In this document: piece by piece, positions 47,612 to 59,269 of the stretch
How positions within the stretch are numbered: position 1 is the first letter of the stretch
Layout of the letters: each line of letters begins with the position of its first letter
From: Lithospermum erythrorhizon
Taxonomy: Eukaryota > Streptophyta > Magnoliopsida > Boraginales > Boraginaceae
Assembly: GCA_019722365.1 (NCBI GenBank)
Contig: JADFUC010002441.1
Location: 1 to 64,000 of the forward strand
Direction of reading: 5' to 3'
DNA length: 64,000 nt
Position numbers and translations under genes: made by a program
Notes under the pieces: model-generated
Told to the model about the DNA's origin: nothing
Seen by the model: only the letters and a program-made list of their open reading frames with translations
Database searches by the model: none

Positions 47612-49522
47612 ATTAATTATCGAGCCTACTCGAGTTTGATATATTTTATCTAATTTGATTGTGTATTTGACATGATTGTTAGTTAATTTTGATTATTTGT
47701 GATTTATATATTGATTGATGAATATATAATATGAAAAAATCAACTCATTCTCTATGTTCATAGTAGATAAATCATTTCATGTATTGATTTTGATGATTTG
47801 AAGTTTATTTAATTGTTTCATGAAGCGAAAGGGATTAAAAAATTGATTAATTTGCGTTTAATTTGAGGTAGAATTATTTTAATTTCACAGTGAGGTTTAG
47901 AAATTTGAGGAAAATTACGAAATTAAATACGTATTGTTCTTGACACTTTGGAGTTCATGCCATTTTGTTTTAAGAAGTTTTTGAAATTTTTAAGTACTCC
48001 AAAAAATTCGTTTAATTTACGGATTGTTTGGGTTTATTAAAGAAAAATAGAAAGTGTTTTTGATAAAATTAAACTTGGGCGTGTTGATAATGATATTGTT
48101 GATGTTCAGAAAAATCGGAAGAATTGTTTGAATTTTAAGAAGCTCCCAAATCGTTTTTTACGAAAGTTGATTAATCGAAAAAGCGAAAGCGAAATGAATT
48201 ACTTGCAAAAATCGGTCATGAACTTGCGGACCACCTCCCGGGCGCGTCGATGGGAGCTACGTTCGACCACCGGGTATTAACCATCGGCCGTCTATGGCAC
48301 CCGGCTGGCGTTTCAGTCGTGGGTGGCGGAGGCGGCCGGTTTTGGTCGTTGGTAGGTCGTCCGTTTTAGAAAATCCTAAATGTATTTTATGTAATTATTT
48401 TTTGTTTAAAATTTATTGGTAATTATTAATTTAGGTTTAAATGTTAAATTTTTTTCATATGTCTTGAATGGCATTAAATTTGATTTATATTTCCACTTTC
48501 ATAATTATTTTAATTGGTATTAATTTTAGAAAATATGTTTCATAATGCTTTTAAATTTTAAATTTTGGAGTTAATTGCTTGTAAGTAATTATTCATGATT
48601 TAAGTAGCTGATAATTATTGTAATAATTATCATTAATCATAATAATAGAATATATTTAAATTCAAAAATTTATATTAATTGATAATTAATTGTTAATAAA
48701 ATAATGGGTAATTAATTAATTCGATTATGAACACATTTAATCTCATTTCATTTAATATATATGACAATTAAGTGCATTTATTTATTTGTTAATATTTTTT
48801 TCCATATATATTGTTATGGAATGGAAATAGAGGTATTTAGATATGACCCGGTTTAATTTATTAATTTCACAGTGCGCGTCTTAGGGAAATGTTGTAAGCG
48901 GCTATGGCGAGTCGTATTTCTTTTATTCTTGTATTCGTTTATCCACGAGCACAACGTCTTTGTCTAAGTTGGGTTGGTGATGGTATGTCTTGTTGTGGTG
49001 GCATTGAATACTTGTCTCCATGAGACGGCACTTGGAGGAAGCATGAAGTTTGAGGGCTGAAGAATCTGAGACTTGTGACTTAAGGGTGTTGTAATGGGAC
49101 TTATGTTGGCATTTCAACTTTGTTAAGTGATGTAATGGAATCTAGGGGTCATATCATATCTCCTAAATGTGTGTTATTTATTTATTTTTTCATGTAGGTA
49201 AGTATTTGGCGAATATGTGCTAATATGCGTGGTTAAATAAAGTTAAATAACATTAATCTCGCCCAATTAAAATTTAAGCAATGTATCGAGGCAATTTTAA
49301 AGTTTTGAAATCGGTTGCATTATGCGGAGTACTGTTGTGATGGCGGGTGTTACGGGTTTTGCACTGATATAATGATGGATCGTGTTGAAGTGATTTCAAT
49401 GCGTTGTGGGCTTCATTATGATCACTCAGTAAGCTATTTGGTTTAATTGGTATCTTAACCTGTCGGAGATACAGCATCTGTATGGTATCTTTAGTGATCT
49501 GAGAGTTGTGTAGTTTCGTAAT

Positions 49523-49713
49523 TGGTTGGTAACCTACTATTGTGTTGGATTCAAAATGTATGCAGTGTTGCCATTTGAATCTGGGCATAATAGACTTTGG
49601 TACCTTGCATATTACTTTACATAGTTGATTGATAACCTACTATTATACTTGATTCAAAATGTATGCAGTGTTGCCGTTTGAGTCAAGTATAGTAGATCTT
49701 GATACCTTGTACA
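49523..49713 (+). repeat. Imperfect tandem duplication, period about 103 bp
   Basis: Two copies of AACCTACTATT followed by GATTCAAAATGTATGCAGTG and TTGCC(A/G)TTTGA lie in the interior of the nested element. Confidence 0.8.
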
Positions 49714-52700
49714 TTTGTGAATTTGAAATGCGGTATTATATTCTGATTCATTTTTGTAAATACATATGGATGTTTTGAACTTCTGTTGTTTGTTTTAAAG
49801 TTGTATATTTCTATTATCTTTAATATTCAAAGTTTTACCTATTTTATTCACCGTTCATTGTAGGAAATAAATGCATGACTTTTATAATGTGAAATAAAAT
49901 AAGTTAAGGAGAAATCGAATGAAGCACATTTGAAACAAAGTGTTCTGGCGTCTTAACTGACCCATTTATGTCGGTTGGCAATGCTAATAGAGGATAAAAC
50001 TTTAAATACCACAAACATTTAAGACTTGGTTTCAAATATGTTGTTCGTTGCATGAACTTTGGTTCAAGTGAACAAAGGAATCACGTGATATGATTGAAGG
50101 ATAATTAATTTTTGATTCAATGGTGATGATCTTATGAAGATCGATATGTCATATTGTCTAGCCACCAAACAAGTCTTAAATGATAAATAGTTTGATCTCT
50201 TTTATAACTCGATTGAAAAATTATTGAATGATCTTGAATGTTGTGTATACACATTTCGAGACATGTGATGGGTATTTAGTTTCTTTAACATGATGAAGCA
50301 TGGATTCATGGGTGAGAAAGCAAGGCATGGTATGTAACCAAATAAGCAAATTATCTATCGGTTCTCGGCGTCACTTATGCGGATGAGTGGTATGGAACTA
50401 TAAGTTGAAGTTAGTGATTCACTTCGTTATTTGAACTTAAGCATAGATAGAAAGGATTTTAAGTAACATTTAGGAATTGAAGAGATTTGATTAAATCTAC
50501 ATATCTCGAATAATTTTGTTGTAATTTGTAATGTCTTGGTATGGCTATCGAGTGTCGAGAACACTAATTTTGACTCGCGTGATTTAATCATGGATATGAA
50601 CCAAACCTAACAATAGGCTGGAAGACAAGATACAAAGAAAGTTATCGAGCTCTTATGTAATGATAGCGACTACATTTTAAAACCTGTGATTTCATCTTCC
50701 ATGAAGATGAGTTGGGGATTCTAAACTATTTTCTTTGCACTTGTAGAGTAGAAAAGAGGGTGTCATGTTTGACTTACTGCGTTTCCGTATCGGGTGAATC
50801 GATTGAAACATTACTACTCTTTCTTTAAAAAGGACACCTTGAGCAATGAAAGCGATTGAATAATACTTATGGATAATGACTCGAGCAGACAGGTATAATC
50901 TTGAAGAAGATGAACTAAGTCGACTCTTCTTAGACTTAGTGGGAGGTTATTTAGTCTAAATTAAGTTTGTATGTTTACATACAAGTTAATTGAAGATTTG
51001 AGTCATTGAATGCATCGAGTTGATAAGGGGTATGGAAAGGACCCGTATAGATACTATGAAGTTGGTGATTGTATCGTCGATATAAGTAGTATATCATCCG
51101 AAGAATGAGACATGTTTCTAATCTTAAAAGCATTACTTGTTAAGATCGTAATTAAAGAATTGTGTTTAATGAAGTTAAAACACAAATGGATGAGATCTTT
51201 CAATTTCATATACGAGATAATTTCATTAACCTTAGATGTGTCGTTAGTTGAGTGTCTGGTAAGGATTGCATGTTTAACGATGGGTGAAACACAAAAAATG
51301 AAATAATTTCACCATTAAGGTTGCTACGCTACCTTTAAATTAATTTATTCATATTATTTGTGAGACAACTCGAATTTGTGTTTGATAAGCAAACTACGAA
51401 ATGTCTCGTATAGGATAAGAGATTAGTATTATATCAGCGTAGTAGACATAATTTAACTTTCGGATCCAAAGTTGATATTAAGTCAAATTTTGTACATAAC
51501 GAGAAGGAAGGCGTATTCTTTCCACTCGAAACTATGATAATCGCGATTTGTTGTACATATAGAGTCTTAATTTATGAAGTACAAATAGTGAAATAAATAT
51601 GTGACTTAAATAATTCAGTAGACAAGTAGAATACGAAACCGATGTAGAACCGCCCGGTTATATCGAGGAGTATCCGCTCTTGATCGTTTAAAGCTAAATG
51701 TAGTGATACAAATGGCAACATGAATAAATAATACTCAATAAATGACTTGAGGTCATTTTAAATGAAATAAGATGTGAATACATGGGTTGAGTATAAAAGG
51801 CTACATTTTATCTTACGGATGGTGATTCGTCGAGGTAAGAGCCCCGTTCTATATTAGTTTTACGGATGGTAAATCATGAAGTAATAAATGTATTCTCATT
51901 AAATGAGCAATCGGTCATGAATGAGCCTTTAATCATACGTTTGGTTGAGAAACCAATATTAAACACATTAAATTTAGTTAGCGTGCTCATGTTTATTTCT
52001 TTTTCTTATTCTTATTCCTTTGAAGTGTAACGTGTAGATTACAGCAGTTATCCAAAGAATGTTCCTAAGTAATGATCGGTGATGGATACTTGACATTGTT
52101 ATTGGAACTCCACGTCTCAGCGAGAATATAAAAAGTTTCTATACTCTTAGGATCTAAAGTTCTGAAACTTAAGATTGAGTATAATGAGTTATTCACCGGC
52201 TTTGATGCTTGATGAAAATCAATAAGAATCAAGAGTGATGAAAAGAACAACAGATTCCTTAAAGGTTAGTGGGAGATAAATAGCTGCATAAATGAAGTTT
52301 ATACACTAAATGTTGAAGAAATCTTCCTGACCTTATAAGGTATAGTATTGATAGATTCTTGTATATTTGTGAGCCCGGCCATATATGTGACACATTACTG
52401 ATCGGTCAGTTAATATATATGTGAGAAACTGCGTGACATTTGCTTGTTAAGTTTAAGATGTATGAGCTCGGGTGATTGAGAATCTATAATAGATTAAATT
52501 ATAAATGAAATGATTCTCTTTATTATTAAGGCAACTCTTCGTTAAGTGCAATCCAGCTAGTAAGGGCCTGCGTTAATGAGTGGTTGGAAGTATTACATAG
52601 TAATATGATTCAAGTATGTCGGCGTCAATTGTTGTATTGTGCACATGACTATGATAACATGATTCCGTGATTGGAATTGTGAAGTTTTACTAAAAAAAGG

Positions 52701-53639
52701 TATTCCGCAGCGGATTCGGGGAATATTTGGTAGTAAGCTTTTAAAGGGGAATAGAGAATAGCTAGTTACATGGAATGGATCAGTTGTTGATTTTCCTTTA
52801 TGGCCGAATGTGATAGTAGCATTATGGGCAGGTTGTACCATATGAAAGCTATTAACCAAAATTTCCAATAATAGGGAATTTAAGAAATCTAGTATGCTCG
52901 ATAAAATTTAGCCCAAAGCTTTGAGCCGATATTACAACTTGACCGGTCAATCTGTTTTTGTTAGTAATGTTAAAAACAATGCATTTATAAGGCAGATGTG
53001 TTTTAACACACTTCGAGTTGTGTTGTAAACTGCAGATAGAACCCGAGAAGTGGATTTGAAATCCATTTGATCATAGTCGTGCGTGACTATTCGGGATAAT
53101 CTTAGTAATCAATGATTCCGTGGTTGAGAGAGACCGAGATTCGATGGAATGTAAAGCTGCTTGTAAGTGATATTTCGGTAAAGGATGTGATTGTAATCAT
53201 TTATCCTCTTCAAGCTTTTACATATCATAAAATTATCACAGAAGTCATGCAAAACTCGGGATCCGTGTATGGATTAGCATGCGTCTCGGGTTGAGATCCT
53301 TTCCGCAGCCAGTTCAACGAGTTTGGTTTTCACGAGTTTAATGAATTTCGTGAGCATTGGCAAAGTTCAGTGGGAGCTAGTTCATTCACTTTCTGGAATA
53401 AGTTAAGTAATTGATTAAAACAAAAGTTCCTTTGTGTTTTAATCTGATTGTTAACTAAAAACTACATGAATGCGTGATTCATTCATATAGTTACCCATTA
53501 TTTATTTCACATGCCGTTGAAATATATAATATACATGTATTGTATCCTCGATGAGTGAAAAGTTAAATCCACAGGTTGATACATGCTGCAGAAGCCAGCA
53601 TGAATTGTTGATTAAACACCTCTTGAAACTTTAAAGCTT

Positions 53640-54145
53640 AACTTTCGTTATTTAATTAAAGCTCATATGGTCTAAATAAGTTACTGAGTTAAGCGATTTC
53701 TTAACGAGTTGCTTAGCAGTGGAATTTTGGGACTTGGTATTTAAGAGGGGATTAGGTTTTCATGACATTAGAGATCACAAAACCTCCACTCCTCTCAAAA
53801 AGATGCAGCCCTCTGCTTGGTGAATTAGGTTTTCTCTTCCAATTCTTATTCATCTTCGAGCTACAGCAAGTTCAAATTTTCGGTTAGTTTCCCCTCTTGG
53901 TGTGTGCAATCTAGAGGACATCGTTTCGGTGTTGAGCAAGCATGCAAGAGTTTTTGAAGGGGCTTTCAAGCGAGGGCTTTGTATCCACAGGGGATTTGGT
54001 TCGTTCAAACTTCCCGTTGAAATGTAAGGATTCTCGTATTCATACATTTTATTTTATGTGTTTAGATTAATTTATATATCAATTTGAGGATCAGGGATGT
54101 ATGAACTTGGTGTTTATCACAGAAAAATTAGTACTAGATTCTATG
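53640..54145 (+). repeat. Right LTR (3' portion) of the nested element
   Basis: Counterpart of 47090-47611, ending near GTACTAGATTCTATGAG. Beyond it the minus-strand accessory ORF of the host element resumes. Confidence 0.65.
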
Positions 54146-54159
54146 AGAACTTGATTGCA

Positions 54160-55400
54160 TTGATGACTTTTCCTCGCTCGAACTCATTTAATACCCATTG
54201 GTCATTGAAGATTTTTGCTTTCTGGCGTAAATGAGTGGCATCGGTGGTAATAAATGTCTCACCATCCCGGCTATCATCGGCATCCTCGCCCATCTGCGTC
54301 ATCGTAATCCTTTATCATCATTATCGTCATCGTCAAAAGCGCGGATCCTATAAGTCATCCACCTCCCGGAACCATTTCCTACGCATCATTGTAAGGATGG
54401 CTTTTCTATCCGCTCGATTGGCCAACTTGGCTTCCCATTTCCATCAAAGTTGATTGTTATGATAGGAAATGGTGCAAGTTTTGAAGTACTCCTTGTTGAA
54501 CCTATGAGTTTTGCCTAGCGATAGGGGTCCTACAGGAAACTGCTCGCCCTTGAACTTCCATGATATGGGTGATCAATCTATACGGAAGAATAGTGGCATT
54601 GTTGTTTGAGTCTTGTATGGAAGGCTATAAAGATAGGAAGATTTATCCTTTCTCTCATCAAGAATTTGTAGGTTAGGGAGTTGACAACTCTATTAGGATT
54701 CCTATCTTGAGATCCTACGGGGACTAAGGACTTCACAACACATGTATTAACAAAACGCGCCTCCCCCGTATACAAATGTAGGCATGGCAATGTATCAACT
54801 ACCCTACTGCTTCCACATAGCCATTCCTAGCCTCCCGTGCTTTAAAATGTAGGCATGGCGATGTATCGACTACTTTCTTCTACATAGCCGTTTCTAAATC
54901 TCGGTATTATTCAACATTTCGATTAAGCACGAGCAACCGACTGTTCATCCGCCCGGAGAATACGCGTCCTACTTGGCATAGAATCTGATACCAGCGAGGA
55001 CAAGCAGAAATCTTCCTTCAAATTCCTGCATCTTATACTCGAGTGCGTATTATAGTCGATTTAATACTAATACTATTCTTGTTAGGTGTTGAAATAAACA
55101 AATGTTCATAGAAAAGTAAACTTAATTCGAGAAAAAATAATTAGAACTTGCAAAAATTGCTCCCGTTTTTGGACATAAATAAGATCCTAAAGTGTGTACC
55201 ACTCCCAGTCGACCTGCGTATTAGAAATAGCCATCAGTATATTCATTTCCCATCATACCTTTTTCCACCCACTTGCTAGAAATTGATACATTTGCGATTT
55301 ATGGTCTAGGTTGAGAACTCCTTTCATAAATGACAACGGTTTGAGGGTTGGGGGTTTTGGTTTATACCTCTTTCTTAGGATTGGAAGTTTTGTCCATTTG
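54160..55400 (-). pseudogene. Accessory ORF in the env position of the Sirevirus-like element
   Basis: Starts at the ATG at 55397 (MDKTSNPKKE) and continues in shifted frames. A central part at 54578-54790 reads RFVNTCVVKSLVPVGSQDRN and NPNRVVNSLTYKFLMRERIN. This is similar to the 'putative plant transposon protein' type ORFs of retroelements. The C-terminal part (54,240-54,330) encodes an Asp-rich acidic tail. Its position between RNase H and the 3' LTR is that of env-like ORFs in Sireviruses, but no signal peptide or transmembrane segment is visible. The 3' end is cut by the nested element. Confidence 0.5.
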
Positions 55401-55609
55401 GATGGTGATCTGAAGTAAGGAAGTTGAGTGGATATGTTGGGTGAGTGTAATTTTGGTGATTTTAAGTGAAAAAATATGAACTTTGATGAATTTTGGATGA
55501 GAAATTGAATTCCAAGAAGAGAGCGGTTTAAGGAAGTTTTTGGGTTGTGGAGGTTGAATTGTTTTGGTGAAGAATAGCAAAAAAAAACCGATTGAGGGGG
55601 TATATATAG

Positions 55610-55860
55610 GGCTTCCGTATTGAGACTCAGAGGGTCTCGATGAAGTCTCGATAGGCATGTTGAAATTGCTTTTATCGCTTACATCGGGACCTATTGAAGG
55701 GGTGGGGGGTCTCGATGGGGAATTACATACGGAGAGGCGGGGTCATTTGTGCGTCGAGACCTCGTCGAGCATGAGGTCTCGATGGCCCCAGTGAAGGGAG
55801 GTTTCTTCACGCTGCTCAGGGACCTTATCGGGACACCGTTAGAGACAGGTCTCGAATTCT
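55610..55860. repeat. Cluster of GTCTCGA motifs
   Basis: Six or more GGGTCTCGAT/GTCGAGACC-like strings in both orientations. The same motif group occurs inside both LTRs (45715-45850 and 62030-62185). Confidence 0.65.
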
Positions 55861-56259
55861 AGACCAAATCAACCCAAATGCCTTGAACCAACCATCAGGC
55901 TTAACCCGGCCTTGCGTCAGCTATTCCCGAACTACAAAGTCGCCCAACGTCAAAATCACAACAAAAGCGGACACGTCGCTTTCTCGATTATGACACTTTG
56001 ATCACAGCAGCTTTAGCATCAACAATAACCATCGTCTGACTAACCGCCAAAGCGGACAATATTATCCATTTGGGCTTTATAAATGATATAGTACACAAAA
56101 AAAATGCTTTTGACTTAAGTAAACCACATGCTGCATAGAACTCAAGCATAAAAGACATAAGGAGACATATCACATCTTAGAAGATCAGCGTCCACAGCTC
56201 GCCTAATGCGGTTAGAATTAATCCTCGTGTAGTGGTTTGGTGAAGACAAGCAAGTTGAG

Positions 56260-56640
56260 CATTTGTTCCGAACTTGAGATCGATGTTCCGCTTTTCTGCT
56301 TGTGATTCGATGAAATGATGGCGGATCTCATGTGCTTGGTCCTAGAATATTGCACGGATTTTTAGCGATGTTGATGGCCTTCCGTGTTGTCCCGCATGCT
56401 TACCGGTACGCGATTATATGATCCCAAAATCACTCCGATGTTTGTTTAAATCCAAAGCGCTTGAACAACAATTTCGACAGCTACGTACTGCGTCTCGCGG
56501 TTGATAACAACACTATGTTGTTTGCTAGCGACCGTGAGGTGAAGCTATGTCAGTAAATAATAAGTCCCATTGTGCTTTTTCTATAAAGTGTGCACCATTA
56601 AATCAGCGTCCCCGAATACCCCGAGAGAGTTCAAAGTTCT
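56260..56640 (-). pseudogene. Copia RNase H remnant
   Basis: Minus-strand pieces in order: GVFGDADL (cf. GYTDADW/L, first catalytic Asp) near 56,610; ETQYVAVEIVVQALW (cf. TEAEYVAAxxxxxQALW) near 56,470-56,510; EIRHHFIESQAEKRNIDLKF (cf. IRHHFLRD...) near 56,270-56,340. Frames are interrupted. Confidence 0.75.
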
Positions 56641-57059
56641 TTTCGTTTGATACAAGGCCATAGTCGGCGGTTCGCTCCCGTACATAGGGGTCTTTTAACC
56701 GCTTTAAAGATGAGACTCTTTGGGCATGCTTGAAAACTTGAGCACCTGAAACACGAGGAAACATAATATCGAATTACAGGCGGCGGTAAGATAAAAAAAC
56801 CTGTCGTACCACGATATTTAGTCATTATGACTTACCTTACTCGTCATATCGAGCTTAGTTGATGTAGACATAGGAGTCACGATCACGCTTTTGCATAAAT
56901 CCGTACCAAATTTCTTTATAGACTCTTTTGAGAATTTGCTTTGACAAATGAAAATCCGTCGTTCGTTTGCTTAAGCAGGTCAGAAAGTTCAGCTCCCCAT
57001 AAATGCTCAAGTAGAACTCGACGTAAATACGTTGCAAGAATTCCTCATCTGACAAATCA

Positions 57060-57560
57060 TTGGTAGAAGCTGAAATATCATCAGCGTATATTTAAACTAC
57101 TATAAGATGTTTGCCACTTGGTTTTAAGGAAAAGTGTAGGTCGAGCTTTCCCTTCTTAAAACTATTGACAAGCTAAATATTTGCTTAACCTCTCGTACGA
57201 AGCTCACAGGTGCCGTTTTAATCCGTAAAGGACTTTATCTGGTTTAAATAGGTGATTATGATAATTAAGCTTCTTGAAAGCCGGGGGTTGGTTTACAAAA
57301 ATTTCTTCTTCAGACCATTTAGAAGGCACTTTTAACATCCATTTATTGTAGCTTGAAATCCATATGACTAAGCGAAAGCTAAGATATCTGAATGGATTCG
57401 ACTATGACGGGCAAAAGTTTAGTAAAGTCTACCCGCCCGACTTGATTATAGCCTTGAACAAAGATGACTTTTTACCAAAACAACACCGGTTTCATCAAGT
57501 TTATTTCACAGAAATCCATTTTGTTCCAATGATTGTTCTCGAGGTTTTGAACTAGATGCG
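57060..57560 (-). pseudogene. Copia reverse transcriptase remnant
   Basis: From right to left: NKLDETGVV (57,480-57,510), SHMDFKLQ (about 57,350), MDVKSAFLN-type text at 57342-57319, and YADD at 57088-57077, which is the catalytic YVDD box with an Ala substitution. Stops and shifts separate them. Confidence 0.8.
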
Positions 57561-58771
57561 AACTTTGCATCTTTTCAAATTATTTGAAGTTCTTTTTGAG
57601 CAAAATCCAATCCGGATCCTTTAGAGCTTGTTTAACATTAATAGGTACTCTTTGTGACACGTAAGCACTATAGAGGCAAACATTGTTTAAGGAGGATCGA
57701 GTAGTTACCCACTTTTGAGATACTTTAGATAAGATCTAGAGGATGATTCTAGCAGATTCTTTATTAACACTTTAGGTAAATCTTCATGTGTTCGCCCATG
57801 GAGATAATCATCCACGTCTTGCGGTTCTCGATGATTATTTGTTTTTCTCCCCCATGGTGATGTTTCACTCATTTTGAAGCTTTGTTTCGGGCTCATCGAC
57901 TCTTCTTGAAGCAAAATCCACGTTGACACTAATGAATCGTCCTAGAAATACAATATAACTTTCTCATAAGCAGATTAGATTCATCGAAGTTAACATGAAT
58001 AGACTCTTATGCGCATTTATCCTTCTTATTATAGATGACATATGTTTTACTAGTTTTTCGAGTAGCAAGAAAAATTGCCTCGATAGATTTAGCAATCAAA
58101 TTTGTCAATATTCTTTTTGGTGTTTTAGAATAACATTTACACTAGAAAACTTTAAAGTAATCGTCTAGAGGGATCTTTACCCATTACAGCTCGTATGGAG
58201 TCTTGTCGAAATAGGTCTAGAAATACCCGGTTGATAGTATAGCAGCGGTGTCAGCGGCATGTCCCAAAGTATTTTGGAAAATTGTCTTCATTTAACATGG
58301 TCAGAGCCCACGTTTCTTGAATGGTCACATTCTTCGACTCCTGGCTATTTTGTTAGGGGTATTGCAGTACTTAGAAAAATTTGTGTTGGATCCCATGTCT
58401 TAGCGACAGCCTCAAGTCGTACACCCTCGAGTTGAATTAGAGTAAATGACACATAATAAATTAAGCGTACGATGGTTGACACGAAAATCTTTGTTAATAA
58501 CCCGCTTAAAACTGATAATTTGATAAACGGTAAAGCAGGTTAGAAAATTTAAATGTTTGTACTACCGAGTTTAACCCGTCGTGGCGTTACTTTAACCTGA
58601 CCCAAGCATAAAAAATCCATCAAAACCAAGTCACAAAATATTCACAAAATAGTTTACAATTTGACATCCCAAAACAAAATGTAAAAGCGAGTACATCAAA
58701 ATCATAAAAGACATGGCTGAGTGATCACTGGCCCAGAAGCATGCATGCGCTTTAGGTAAATCAACGGGCGC

Positions 58772-59071
58772 TTACCGAACTTTCTGCCGAATCACAAAGG
58801 CACTGTCAATCGAAGGTGGGGAAGGGGTAGCTCGGCATCTTGGTAGAAAGAGATACTCTGGGTTGATGGCGACTCGGCAGTTAATGCGACTCGAGGGCGG
58901 GTCGTTATTACTCACCATGAAGCTCTTGACTCGCATTCTCATCGCTCTTGTGTGAGACAAAATTTTAGTAAACCTTGATGTCGTCGGCCAATTAAAAGAC
59001 ATGTTAGCATACTGAGAGGCTATGGCATCCATCTCACCAAACAAGTCCATATGTAACAAATCCAAACACAT
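58772..59071 (-). pseudogene. Copia integrase remnant
   Basis: LDLLHMDLFGEMDAIASQYA followed by TSRFTKILSHTRAM corresponds to the start of the copia integrase core (LLHMDLFGP...DDYSRFTW), including the first catalytic Asp in HMDLFG. The second half of the frame is not integrase-like, so the domain is truncated. Confidence 0.75.
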
Positions 59072-59269
59072 GGTTTGGAGAAAGCATGATTAATAGATTT
59101 AAAAGATGATTTATGCATTTCTGAAGTTGACATAAATCGCGCAAACATCTTTTTATGCTTGAGATTAGGTAGACCTTTCATTTAGAATGCTTATGCAATT
59201 TAGACAACGTTTCAATGCTAAGCGTGACCCGACCGTCGATACCACGAGCTGCGTTATCGTATAAAACAT

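Larger units (their letters stand above)
46800..54145 (+). mobile_element. Plus-strand copia-like element nested in the Sirevirus-like element
   Basis: Direct repeats at 47090-47611 and 53640-54145 are LTR-like. They share TTAAGAGGGGATTAGGTTT, TCTTCC(G/A)ATTCTTATT, GAAGGGGCTTTCAA, GAAATGTAAGGATT and GTGTTTAGATTAATTTATAT. A decayed initiator-Met primer site (TTATCGAGCC) follows the left LTR at about 47617. AGTGGGAGCTAG near 53370 is a likely polypurine tract before the right LTR. The interior gave no recognisable pol motif. The exact left end is not defined. Confidence 0.6.

Noticed and set aside
54235..54453. Plus-strand frame rich in His/Arg/Ser near 54.3 kb
   Set aside because: It is the complement of the Asp-rich tail of the minus-strand accessory ORF.
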